Virus record (IMG/VR): IMGVR_UViG_3300009605_000068
Location: 1-32,704 of that record
From: a virus
DNA length: 32,704 nt
Direction: 5' to 3' (one strand)
Shown here one piece after another: positions 1 through 7,365 of this stretch (position 1 is the first letter of the stretch; each line of letters starts with the position of its first letter). A program made the translations under genes and the position numbers. Below the pieces are notes generated by a model. The model saw only the letters and a program-made list of their open reading frames with translations. It did not search any database and was not told the DNA's origin.

Positions 1-2565
1 GCAGGGATCCGTGGTGGAGCGGACGCCAAGACCGCTGGCGCTTCAATCAGGCCCGCGTATCTTCGTATGGAAAACCCCGTTGACAGCTCAAAGCCGCCGC
101 CAGAGGAGCTTAGGGCGGCCCTGGTTGAGAGGCTTGGAAAAGATATTACAGAGGCAGAAGCACGAGTTAGGCCGGACGGGATCAAAGTATTCGGTGAAAA
201 AGATCTTAGCAGAGCCAGAGAGGTTCTAGAGCTTCTATCGGACGGCCCCAAACTTTCTAAATGGGTTGAAGCTGACAACGCTAAACATCCAAACTCGCCT
301 GGGTGGGTAAATCTTTTCGCCGGTCAATCATGGATGGTTGCTGACGAGACGAAGAACATTATCACCGACACTGCAATACATGAAACGATCCGAACAATGG
401 GCTACGACGGCATTATCGGCAAGAGTGTTATGAAGCCGTTCGAGGCTGAATACGTTGTTTTCAGCAAAGATCAAGTAATCTCAAAGTTCGATGCCTCAGC
501 CGATAAGGCCAAAGCGGTGGCCACAGAAGCGGCAGAAAAGACACGAGAAGCCGCACACAAATCACTGGTGGTAGCAGAGGGTAGATTTGGTAGGTATATG
601 AAGTCCCTGCAAGACGGTAAGATAGAGCTTATCGGTAACGGGAAGTACCGCGTAAAAGAGACTGACGAGATCTTTGACATTATTTCTTTCAAGGACAAGC
701 GCACAGATAAGTTTAAGTTTGTTGGCGAGTACAGTGAAGATCTTGAGAAGGCTATCATTTCTGATAATATCCTGCACGGAAGAACACATGTCGATTCATT
801 CCGTAGCGTTACATCTAGCCAACTACCTGTTGAATATGCCGGGCCTAGAACAAGCTCGTACTATGTGTCTGAAAGTATAGCCTCGCTTGTCAGGCAGATT
901 AACCAGCCGCTATATGACAGTCAGTATAAGGCGATCAATACCTTCTGGAAAGGCTACGACCAGATGGTGCAGTTCTTTAAGATCCCCATGCTTGCTATGT
1001 GGGGCGCGACATGGCAACGCAACGCCATTGGCAATGTGACCCAGGGCGTTCTAAGGGCCGGGATGAGCTTGTTCCATCCAGAGAACTTCAGGGACATGAG
1101 CAGGATTTGGCGGTACGCCATGGCTCAGTCTAAGGTTGGTAGCTGGAAAGGCGTCTCGCCAGAAAAGATCAAAAAACTTGGCCGGATGGAGATCAAAGCT
1201 CTTGGAGACAATCACAGAGGCAGGCCAACTACAGTAGCGGAACTTTACAACGAGATGGGGCAACGTGGAGTTCTGTCAGGCATGTGGACAGATGAGATTG
1301 ATCAGACATTCTCAACTACACAAGGCCCTCTAGGCAAATACCTTGTGTCTAAGCTGCCTGAAAATATGCAGGCAGAGGCCGCCGCGAGAATGCCAGGCGC
1401 AGCAATGGGTGGCGCAATCGGCGCAGGCATAGGCGGCCCGTTCGTAGGCCTGCCGGTAGGTATGGCGATTGGTGCGCTGCTGGGGAACCACGCAGCCAAG
1501 ATGAATTGGGCTTTCAAGGCTGGAGAGGCTGTATCTGAAATGCCAACACGTGTGATGCTTGGCTTGTCAGTATACAAAGAAACTGGCAGCCTTATGGCAA
1601 TGGGTGACGATGTAAGGTTCTACCTGCACGATTACTCTAACCTGTCTACGTTTGAAAAGAAGTATCTTCGTAGGGCGATGCCGTTCTACAACTTCTTTAA
1701 GATGGCCACAAGAACAGTCGGTACAGCGGCGTTCGAGGAACCTGCTAGAGTTATGCTGCCGCATAAGATATTCACAAATCAGAATATGGCAGGCACGATG
1801 AACCCGTTTGGTTCACCGCAAGACAACCCTATTATGCCGGAAGAGTACCCAGACTATCAGCACGATCAGTTGAAGTTTATGGGCAGGGAGATTATTGACG
1901 AAAAGACAGGGGAGCTTGCTCCGTGGATTAAGGCTGGGTTCGCATTGCCGATGCAGGAAGTTGGTCACATGTTTGATGCAGTAATGCCTGGCGGCAAATC
2001 AGGCGTTGCTATGGTTTCTCGCGGCCCGTTTGTTGTCAGCAGCATGATCGAGTATGCCTTCAATTACGACACATTCAGGCTTGGTAAAATCAAGCCGGAT
2101 CTGCCAGGCGAAAGGACTAAATGGACTAATGGCAAACCATTCAAGGGTGCCCCTGATTGGATGAAAGAGCTTATAGATTATCAAACCTACGATAATGGAA
2201 CATCATCTGTAGATCCGACTGTTGCATGGTTGCTTGGCGAGACAAATGTTTCCCGCTTTACAAACATTGCCAAGCAAGTCTGGAAGGCCGACGAGGAAGA
2301 AGCAAAGAACTTTAACTACAGGGCTCTCTCAAAAGCAGTCATGGCATGGACGCACTACAGGTACGACCCTGAAACTCAGACGTACTGGAGCAACAAAGCT
2401 AAGATTGACAAGATGGAAGAGCTGCTTGCTGGCATCGGCAGGCTTAAGTCATACAGACAAACTTACGTTGTTGACCCAGAAACAGGAAAGAGCGTTAAGC
2501 GAACACGAAGCCAAGGCTCTGCACCTATCCCCTTCACATTGCCAGATCCGATCATTGTTAAATAG
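1..2565 (+). CDS. Large polyvalent virion/ejection protein with ART-like domain, 3' part
   Basis: The reading frame is open from base 1, so the true start lies upstream and only the last 854 or so codons are seen; the ATG at 67 is internal. The first 150 residues contain AYLRMENPVD, then GYDGIIG and EYVVFSKDQVIS, the pattern of ADP-ribosyltransferase-like (ART-PolyVal) domains in phage polyvalent proteins. Further on, QRNAIGNVTQGVL resembles large-polyvalent-protein C-terminal domains. Counting from the ATG at 67, residues 443-475 form a Gly/Ala-rich glycine-zipper stretch that could insert in a membrane. Such proteins are usually packaged and injected with the DNA. Its place at the end of the virion block agrees. 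The ART assignment is by motif only, and catalytic residues upstream of the window cannot be seen. Confidence 0.7.
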   Translation, partial: AGIRGGADAKTAGASIRPAYLRMENPVDSSKPPPEELRAALVERLGKDITEAEARVRPDGIKVFGEKDLSRAREVLELLSDGPKLSKWVEADNAKHPNSPGWVNLFAGQSWMVADETKNIITDTAIHETIRTMGYDGIIGKSVMKPFEAEYVVFSKDQVISKFDASADKAKAVATEAAEKTREAAHKSLVVAEGRFGRYMKSLQDGKIELIGNGKYRVKETDEIFDIISFKDKRTDKFKFVGEYSEDLEKAIISDNILHGRTHVDSFRSVTSSQLPVEYAGPRTSSYYVSESIASLVRQINQPLYDSQYKAINTFWKGYDQMVQFFKIPMLAMWGATWQRNAIGNVTQGVLRAGMSLFHPENFRDMSRIWRYAMAQSKVGSWKGVSPEKIKKLGRMEIKALGDNHRGRPTTVAELYNEMGQRGVLSGMWTDEIDQTFSTTQGPLGKYLVSKLPENMQAEAAARMPGAAMGGAIGAGIGGPFVGLPVGMAIGALLGNHAAKMNWAFKAGEAVSEMPTRVMLGLSVYKETGSLMAMGDDVRFYLHDYSNLSTFEKKYLRRAMPFYNFFKMATRTVGTAAFEEPARVMLPHKIFTNQNMAGTMNPFGSPQDNPIMPEEYPDYQHDQLKFMGREIIDEKTGELAPWIKAGFALPMQEVGHMFDAVMPGGKSGVAMVSRGPFVVSSMIEYAFNYDTFRLGKIKPDLPGERTKWTNGKPFKGAPDWMKELIDYQTYDNGTSSVDPTVAWLLGETNVSRFTNIAKQVWKADEEEAKNFNYRALSKAVMAWTHYRYDPETQTYWSNKAKIDKMEELLAGIGRLKSYRQTYVVDPETGKSVKRTRSQGSAPIPFTLPDPIIVK

Positions 2566-2576
2566 GAGAGCCGGAC

Positions 2577-2963
2577 ATGGGACTAATTCATTCACAACTA
2601 CTAACCGTTACAACCGGTGTGTCCAGTACACTTACACGGTTCAAGTTTCAAGGTGATTATGGACAACAGGGAACCATTAACAGTCTGGAGCTTAATTTTG
2701 ATACTCTCGCTGGTGGTGCTAATTCAATCGCTAAGCTGACACTAAGCTGGGTCAATGCAGACAGCCGGTATCTGGTAAACAAAGAGACCACGCTTACGTT
2801 GGACATTGACGCCGACACAGCCACTACCGGCTCTTACGAACTGTCTGTTAACAAAGAGTTCAATGGGATCCCAGCGGGAGCCACAGGTATCTGGCTTGGC
2901 GTTGCGCTTAATGCAGGCACGGCTAACCTTAACGCTTTCCTGCATGTACGAGGGCACGCATAA
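2577..2963 (+). CDS. Small virion-associated protein, unknown
   Basis: 128 aa, starting at ATG 2577 behind GGAG in taggagagccgg. The protein is rich in Thr, Asn, Ser and Gly, with alternating hydrophobic residues and no signal peptide or membrane segment, as in beta-rich phage decoration or head-completion proteins. Its TAA overlaps the ATG of the next gene by one base (TAATG), so the two are translationally coupled. It lies between the ejection-type protein and the PKD-domain protein, which suggests a virion role. I do not recognise a family. Confidence 0.7.
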   Translation: MGLIHSQLLTVTTGVSSTLTRFKFQGDYGQQGTINSLELNFDTLAGGANSIAKLTLSWVNADSRYLVNKETTLTLDIDADTATTGSYELSVNKEFNGIPAGATGIWLGVALNAGTANLNAFLHVRGHA

Positions 2964-3964
2964 TGGGCGCTCGTAGATGGAGAAGAGCCACAATAGGTAA
3001 GCAGTGGGGTGTTTCCTCTGCCCCAGCAATACCTGTAGCTGATGCAGATGCGGATCAGGCATGCGACGGTAGGCCGACGATTACTCTTGATGGTAGTGGC
3101 TCTGAGGCTGGAGCTACGTTCGCCTGGCTGCTTACGAATCCGTCTGGCGACAATGTTACGAGTCTATTGTCATCGTCTACAGCACGGTCTCCTACATTCA
3201 AACCACAAGATATTCCCGGTCTGTACTCTGCAAAGGTTGCAGTAACAAAGGGCGGCCTTACATCCCATGACTCGTGCAATGTCACGGTCGGTATCTACGG
3301 CGGGCAGTTCATACGCCTGGTTCAAAGCGAAGCGGACAGCACATATGATTCTGGTAACTACACTAGTACGGCCTGGGGTGATACCGATGGTTGGACGACT
3401 ATGGTTCTTGGCGCCAAGTCTGGCTCCATCTTAAACCCCACCGATTCCCAGGTTAAATGGTTTACATCGAGTGTCACAGATTGGGATAAGATTCAGACAG
3501 TAGAGTTCCGCATTACGTTTAAGCATGACTTTGTTCAGCCCGTGTCTGGGCGTCAATGCTACGCGGGTATTATTCTTAGCCCGACTAACAACCCGGCAGA
3601 TGGCGGGCTTGTTCACGTTGCGTTCCGCACTGACGATAGCACACCTATGGATGCATCTCGGATCTCTCAAAGAGCCGGAACTCAAAGCTGGTCTTGGGGA
3701 TCTACGGCGACTGGCGCTGATACCATGTACGGCGCGCTTACTGTCCGGCTTGGCGTTGGCCGCATTGTGCAGGTACAGACGGGTAAATGGCTGAGCAGCA
3801 CTGACGGGTCGTTCAACTCTGAAATCTGGTCGTCTGTTGGTCTTAACCTGGACGGGTTCCCGCTACACATTGGCATGTTTGTAGGCCGAGCAGCCGTGAA
3901 TGTTGACGACCAAACTATGAAGTTCAAAGTTTATTACAGAGTTAACCTGAAGGAAGATCTATAA
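2963..3964 (+). CDS. PKD/Ig-like domain protein, likely spike or fibre
   Basis: 333 aa. After a basic N-terminus, residues 20-110 fit a PKD/Ig-like domain: ITLDGSGSEAGATFAWLL, then GLYSAKVAVTKGG and a DSCNVTV end, the usual PKD order of DGSGS, a W strand and the Y.V.LTVT-type strand. Residues 112-333 are a beta-rich region with many Trp, Gly and Thr residues that could be a lectin-like or jelly-roll receptor-binding domain. It is coupled by one-base overlaps to the genes on both sides. Role inferred: a tail spike or fibre, or a head fibre that contacts the cell surface. The C-terminal domain is unassigned. Confidence 0.65.
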   Translation: MGARRWRRATIGKQWGVSSAPAIPVADADADQACDGRPTITLDGSGSEAGATFAWLLTNPSGDNVTSLLSSSTARSPTFKPQDIPGLYSAKVAVTKGGLTSHDSCNVTVGIYGGQFIRLVQSEADSTYDSGNYTSTAWGDTDGWTTMVLGAKSGSILNPTDSQVKWFTSSVTDWDKIQTVEFRITFKHDFVQPVSGRQCYAGIILSPTNNPADGGLVHVAFRTDDSTPMDASRISQRAGTQSWSWGSTATGADTMYGALTVRLGVGRIVQVQTGKWLSSTDGSFNSEIWSSVGLNLDGFPLHIGMFVGRAAVNVDDQTMKFKVYYRVNLKEDL

Positions 3965-4308
3965 TGGCTACTGCGTCAATCGTGTTTTTTACACAGGCCG
4001 GAGACAGGGGGCCTGTTGTCTGGATCGACAATCGTGGCAGTGAGTCTTCTTTGGAGACAGATCTTGATGAAGCGTTCAATACGTTCACACCTGATCTTTC
4101 TAAGCCAGGCCGCATCGCAGGACAAATCCTATCATGGTACGAAGTGAATAAATCTACCGTGAAGGCGGAATGTAGGATAGAGGCAGATTGGGATTCTTCT
4201 ACGCATATCAATATGGATTGCGCGGCACCGGACGGATCTGGCAGACCTTCTGCAAAGACACTGATCCCTGCAAGCGGCGATGAAACAGATTTCGTCTACG
4301 GCGGATAA
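3964..4308 (+). CDS. Hypothetical protein in virion/lysis block
   Basis: 114 aa, starting at the ATG that shares one base with the preceding TAA. It is a soluble, acidic, beta-type sequence (VFFTQAGDRGPVVWIDNRGS near the start) with no membrane segment. It ends two bases before the next ATG. Its position between the fibre-like protein and the holin pair suggests a small tail-fibre accessory or a late protein, but I recognise no family. Confidence 0.65.
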   Translation: MATASIVFFTQAGDRGPVVWIDNRGSESSLETDLDEAFNTFTPDLSKPGRIAGQILSWYEVNKSTVKAECRIEADWDSSTHINMDCAAPDGSGRPSAKTLIPASGDETDFVYGG

Positions 4309-4309
4309 A

Positions 4310-4522
4310 ATGACTGAGTGGGAACTTTCTGTGGCGCTTGCCGCGCTGTGGCTTCCAGTCACAGCGTCAATAATTGGCATGGCGCTAAAGTTTGGATCGC
4401 TTACAAACTCAGTTCAGCAAATGAAAGAACAAATGGCACAAGATTCAGAGACGCTAAATGATATAGTAATAAGAGTCACTAAGATAGAGGTACTTGTAGA
4501 TGGACAAATTAAAAAGCCGTAA
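4310..4522 (+). CDS. Small membrane protein with coiled coil, holin-associated
   Basis: 70 aa from ATG 4310. An in-frame ATG at 4280 would overlap the upstream gene by 29 nt and is less likely. Residues 5-27 form one hydrophobic segment, followed by SLTNSVQQMKEQMAQDSETL, a heptad-like helix, and a short basic end. This is the layout of XhlA-type haemolysin/holin partner proteins and of i-spanin-like phage proteins. Its 3' end overlaps the next gene by 23 nt. The lysis role is inferred from topology and neighbour. Confidence 0.6.
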   Translation: MTEWELSVALAALWLPVTASIIGMALKFGSLTNSVQQMKEQMAQDSETLNDIVIRVTKIEVLVDGQIKKP

Positions 4523-4685
4523 GTTTTGGTTCGCGCTCATTGGTGCGTTGCTTCCGATCATAGCACAACTCCTTACTGACAGCGTAGAGCTTGGAGAAGC
4601 ACTAACACTGTCAGCAGGAATCATTGTTGCTTACATCTGGGGACAGGCATACACAGATGGTCAAAGCCAGGTGTCGGGAGACTAA
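4500..4685 (+). CDS. Putative holin
   Basis: 61 aa. A short positive N-terminus (MDKLKSRKFW) precedes two hydrophobic segments, about residues 9-26 and 35-49, separated by an acidic turn, then a polar tail with TDGQSQ. This two-span small protein fits class II holins, which open the inner membrane at the end of infection. It overlaps the preceding coiled-coil membrane gene by 23 nt. Its TAA overlaps the stop codon of the opposite-strand gene, so the two operons meet with no room for a terminator. No endolysin lies next to it; candidate cell-wall enzymes are at 25 kb. Confidence 0.65.
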   Translation: MDKLKSRKFWFALIGALLPIIAQLLTDSVELGEALTLSAGIIVAYIWGQAYTDGQSQVSGD

Positions 4686-5524
4686 CTTTGTTTGTTTGGA
4701 TCACCAGACAGCATAGACATTAGTTCCGCAGGACTCCGGTAGGTTTTCTGCGGAGGCGCTGCTTCGCCAAAGTCCTCTGGGATGCTGGCGAGCGGCGTTT
4801 TTTTGTTTAGCCCGAAGTCAGGTGTCTCGTTCCCAAGAAACGCCGCTTCACTTGGAGTCAGGTGCCTAGCTGGCCCGTCTCTACTTATAACCACTGTACT
4901 AATCATATGCTTTAGTTGTTGTGGCAGCTTGTCTTTGAACTTAACTCGGTGCTGCACCTTGACTCTTGCTAGCTTCTCAGCTATTTTAGTTTTGTCACTA
5001 CTGTCCAGACCTTCCCATGTCTCTGTTATATATGCAGCGACCTCTGTAGTTAGAACCTGCTTCACTGGCTCAGCGTCGTCGTTTAGTTTGTATGGAAGAT
5101 TCTTGTTCACCTCGGCAGTTTTCAGTAGCGTCGTTAGCGGGTTCTCTTCAGCGACGGCTATAGGCTGGGGGTCATGGGCTGGCCTCTCGACGCCCTCTGT
5201 CCCTGGGGCTTCTCTCGGGGTGCCCTGGGCTGGCTGAGCCGCTAGACCGAGGCTGGCGGCTGGCTCAGGGGCCTCTATGGCTGGTCCCTGAGCCGTTAAT
5301 GGCAGCAGCCCTTGCCCTACCGGGGCCGGCTCTGGCTGGCTGGCGATCAGCGTTCCAGATACGGCCTTGGTCGCGGCTGTCATCAGGTCGCTAAGCACCG
5401 TGGCGCTATTGTTTTTGATGTTCTTTAGTTGCTCCTCGTTAGCGAAGAAACTAATTCCAGTGCCAACAATTTCAAATACATTGCGGCCATTAAGCTCACC
5501 GAGCAGACTAACTTTGATCAGCAT
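4682..5524 (-). CDS. Pro/Ala-rich hypothetical protein
   Basis: 280 aa, last gene of the minus-strand replication operon. The N-terminal 60 residues look folded. Residues 62-130 are a disordered Pro/Ala/Gln linker (PAQGTPREAPGTEG), and the C-terminal half is charged and helical. It starts at ATG 5524, 17 nt inside the nuclease gene, with only a weak GGA upstream. No catalytic motif was seen. Being at the distal end next to a VRR-NUC nuclease, it may be a DNA-processing accessory, but that is a guess. Confidence 0.65.
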   Translation of the reverse strand: MLIKVSLLGELNGRNVFEIVGTGISFFANEEQLKNIKNNSATVLSDLMTAATKAVSGTLIASQPEPAPVGQGLLPLTAQGPAIEAPEPAASLGLAAQPAQGTPREAPGTEGVERPAHDPQPIAVAEENPLTTLLKTAEVNKNLPYKLNDDAEPVKQVLTTEVAAYITETWEGLDSSDKTKIAEKLARVKVQHRVKFKDKLPQQLKHMISTVVISRDGPARHLTPSEAAFLGNETPDFGLNKKTPLASIPEDFGEAAPPQKTYRSPAELMSMLSGDPNKQS

Positions 5525-5966
5525 TTTTTAATCCAAATAGTTTGATTAGTAGTAATGAAGATAGAAACGTGCAGTCAATTATATTAAAACTCCTGCCCTC
5601 CCTTGTAACTGTTTTCTCGCCGGCCTTGATCCAAGTGCCCTTGGCTCTATATGTGAACGGCGAATCTGCCTTAACCCAATAGTATTCATCCTCTTCTTTA
5701 TTCCATACACAGTACAGCCCTATTCCACCTGCCCTTATTATATCCCGTAGATGTAGTTGCTGCGCCTCTGTTGGCCTGCCTCTCCACATCTTGCATTCAA
5801 TGGCAACGAATGTTCCATGTATGCAGGCTATAATATCAGGCACTCCCGGTGCTGAGTATCTGTCGCCGTGTATCTTTAGCGAATAAACAAACTGCCCTGG
5901 TAGAAGAAACTGTAAACTCATTCTCAGCTTCTTCTGTAGCAGCGACTCTTTCTGTGTCTTAGCCAA
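5508..5966 (-). CDS. VRR-NUC domain nuclease
   Basis: 152 aa. The best start is TTG 5966: AAGGGAGG lies 5 nt upstream and the start overlaps the methyltransferase stop by 8 nt. The alternative TTG at 6008 has no ribosome site. The sequence shows SLKIHGDRYSAPGVPDIIA around residue 43, then VAIECKMWRGRPTEAQQ at about residues 53-65. This is the PD-(D/E)xK core of VRR-NUC proteins: the Asp of PGVPD, the E-x-K of IECK and the following Gln. These are metal-dependent nucleases, often acting on branched DNA. In a phage it may resolve junctions or nick DNA during recombination or packaging. The family call is strong; the substrate is inferred. Confidence 0.85.
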   Translation of the reverse strand: MAKTQKESLLQKKLRMSLQFLLPGQFVYSLKIHGDRYSAPGVPDIIACIHGTFVAIECKMWRGRPTEAQQLHLRDIIRAGGIGLYCVWNKEEDEYYWVKADSPFTYRAKGTWIKAGEKTVTREGRSFNIIDCTFLSSLLLIKLFGLKNADQS

Positions 5967-7365
5967 AGAGTCCTCCCTTAACCCGCTTGGTTTCAGCTTC
6001 AAGATCAAAGTTTGCTATTATCAGTTCATCGCGCTCACCTCTTCTTTCCTTTGTTTTGCCAACAGTATAGTTTACACTCCTGTTGACACAGTGAAACTTC
6101 TTGCCGTACAGTTCATATAACCTATCAGTAGATGAGTTTGTCTGGATAAACTTGTTGCCGTTGTCATCTATCTCGCAGCATTTTTCGTACAGCTTCTCAT
6201 GCATGTCCCAGCCAAACCCCAAGTCTTTTCCGTTGGCGGATCTGTAGCCCTCTGTCTGATCATACGGAGGGTCCATGTAAAAGAACACGCCGTCATGGTA
6301 GACAGTCTGGTCAAGCTCTTTGTTGCAAACATTTATCAGATGGAATGCGTCATCGTTTCTCATGTCAACATGCTTGAGCCGCTTGGCTACCTGCTCGAAC
6401 TTGCCCTTGTCTGCCGTTAATCTTGCCGGGCTAGTCACGCTGCCTGCATATCCGCGACCAATACCGTTAAATGTGAGCCTGGCAACGACGTAGAAAGCTG
6501 CGGCTCTTTGCAGTCCTGTAAGTTCTCCGGCCTTAAGCTGGTCCCTGAAAGAATACATCAACTCTTTGGAGGTAGGCATTGCGTTTACCATGTCGGCTAG
6601 CTTGTCTGGCCAGAACGTAACATACCTGAAGAAGTTAATAACCTCTGCGTCAGCATCGTTGATGATCTCGATCTTTGATGTAGACCTTTTCCAAAGCAAT
6701 ACCTTGAATGATCCGCCGAAGGGTTCAACATAAGTGTGATGCTTTGGAAATCGCTCGACAAGCCAGCCGCGTAGCTTGCTCTTAGCTCCGAGCCTGGGGA
6801 TAACAGAATCTAATTGCTCGTGTGACCACGCCTTCTGTTCTTCTGTTATTCCTGGTGCCCAGGGAAACTCCCATACAGTAGTAGACTCCTCGCGCTTTAC
6901 CCAGGCTGCCTCTTTTAGAGCGGCAGCGATAGCCGCTTCATCTCCAGCAGGTGCTCCAGCGAACCATCTGAAGTCGCTTTCCTCCACTGGTCGTATGTCG
7001 GCATCATCGCTTTCTTCTGCTTCCCGTGGTAGCTGATCAGATCCATTATCCACCCCTTGTACTTGTCTTGCAGTATCGGCTTTATCCAGCATGGGTGGCA
7101 CAGGAATATCCCGCCGTCCATGTTCATCATCACCACGTTCTGCCTGCTGCACCTCTTGCACTTTCTGTGCAGTTCTTGGTGGGACAGGTAGTAGCCCTTC
7201 TTGTCTATCTTCGTGCTTGTTTGTAGTGGAACTTTGTACGCTGTTAGCAGGCTGTATGTCTCCTCCATTTTCACAACTATCTTCGTTGGCTCCGCTGGCT
7301 TCGGGAGCAGGCTGTACGTTTCTTTTATTACGAGGCGGAAAGAGTGTGTCAAAGAGGTCATCCAT
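5959..7365 (-). CDS. dam: D12-class N6-adenine DNA methyltransferase (Dam-like)
   Basis: 468 aa as the longest frame. The catalytic part begins near residue 190: AKSKLRGWLVERFP, then YVEPFGGSF at about residue 217 (motif I, SAM binding), FNGIGRGYAGSV, and MDPPYDQTEGY at about residue 365 (motif IV DPPY catalytic tetrad). These mark the D12/Dam family, which methylates adenine, typically in GATC; the target is not proven. The first 140 residues are low-complexity, Asp/Glu/Gln/Pro-rich and unlike the family. They lie entirely over a second open frame with a zinc ribbon (6915-7361). The ribosome site GGAAGG is only 3 nt from ATG 7365, which is too close, and no good in-frame start lies just before the core. 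The N-terminus is therefore uncertain. Confidence 0.85.
   Translation of the reverse strand: MDDLFDTLFPPRNKRNVQPAPEASGANEDSCENGGDIQPANSVQSSTTNKHEDRQEGLLPVPPRTAQKVQEVQQAERGDDEHGRRDIPVPPMLDKADTARQVQGVDNGSDQLPREAEESDDADIRPVEESDFRWFAGAPAGDEAAIAAALKEAAWVKREESTTVWEFPWAPGITEEQKAWSHEQLDSVIPRLGAKSKLRGWLVERFPKHHTYVEPFGGSFKVLLWKRSTSKIEIINDADAEVINFFRYVTFWPDKLADMVNAMPTSKELMYSFRDQLKAGELTGLQRAAAFYVVARLTFNGIGRGYAGSVTSPARLTADKGKFEQVAKRLKHVDMRNDDAFHLINVCNKELDQTVYHDGVFFYMDPPYDQTEGYRSANGKDLGFGWDMHEKLYEKCCEIDDNGNKFIQTNSSTDRLYELYGKKFHCVNRSVNYTVGKTKERRGERDELIIANFDLEAETKRVKGGLFG
6915..7361 (-). CDS. Zinc-ribbon protein overprinted on methyltransferase N-terminus
   Basis: 148 aa in the frame one base away from the methyltransferase frame. 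ATG 7361 overlaps the stop of the primase-helicase gene as ATGA, the junction type used repeatedly in this genome, and GGAAGG lies 7 nt upstream, an ideal spacing. The product has HRKCKRC then IFLCHPCW, a Cx2C-x17-Cx2C zinc ribbon at about residues 69-91, and a basic helical C-terminus (YDQWRKATSDG). Codons in this frame are rich in CTG, AAG, TAC and CAC. It ends with TAA at 6915, inside the methyltransferase gene. I judge this the better-supported product of the first 447 nt; a -1 shift near its end would lead into the methyltransferase frame. Confidence 0.6.
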   Translation of the reverse strand: MTSLTHSFRLVIKETYSLLPKPAEPTKIVVKMEETYSLLTAYKVPLQTSTKIDKKGYYLSHQELHRKCKRCSRQNVVMMNMDGGIFLCHPCWIKPILQDKYKGWIMDLISYHGKQKKAMMPTYDQWRKATSDGSLEHLLEMKRLSLPL

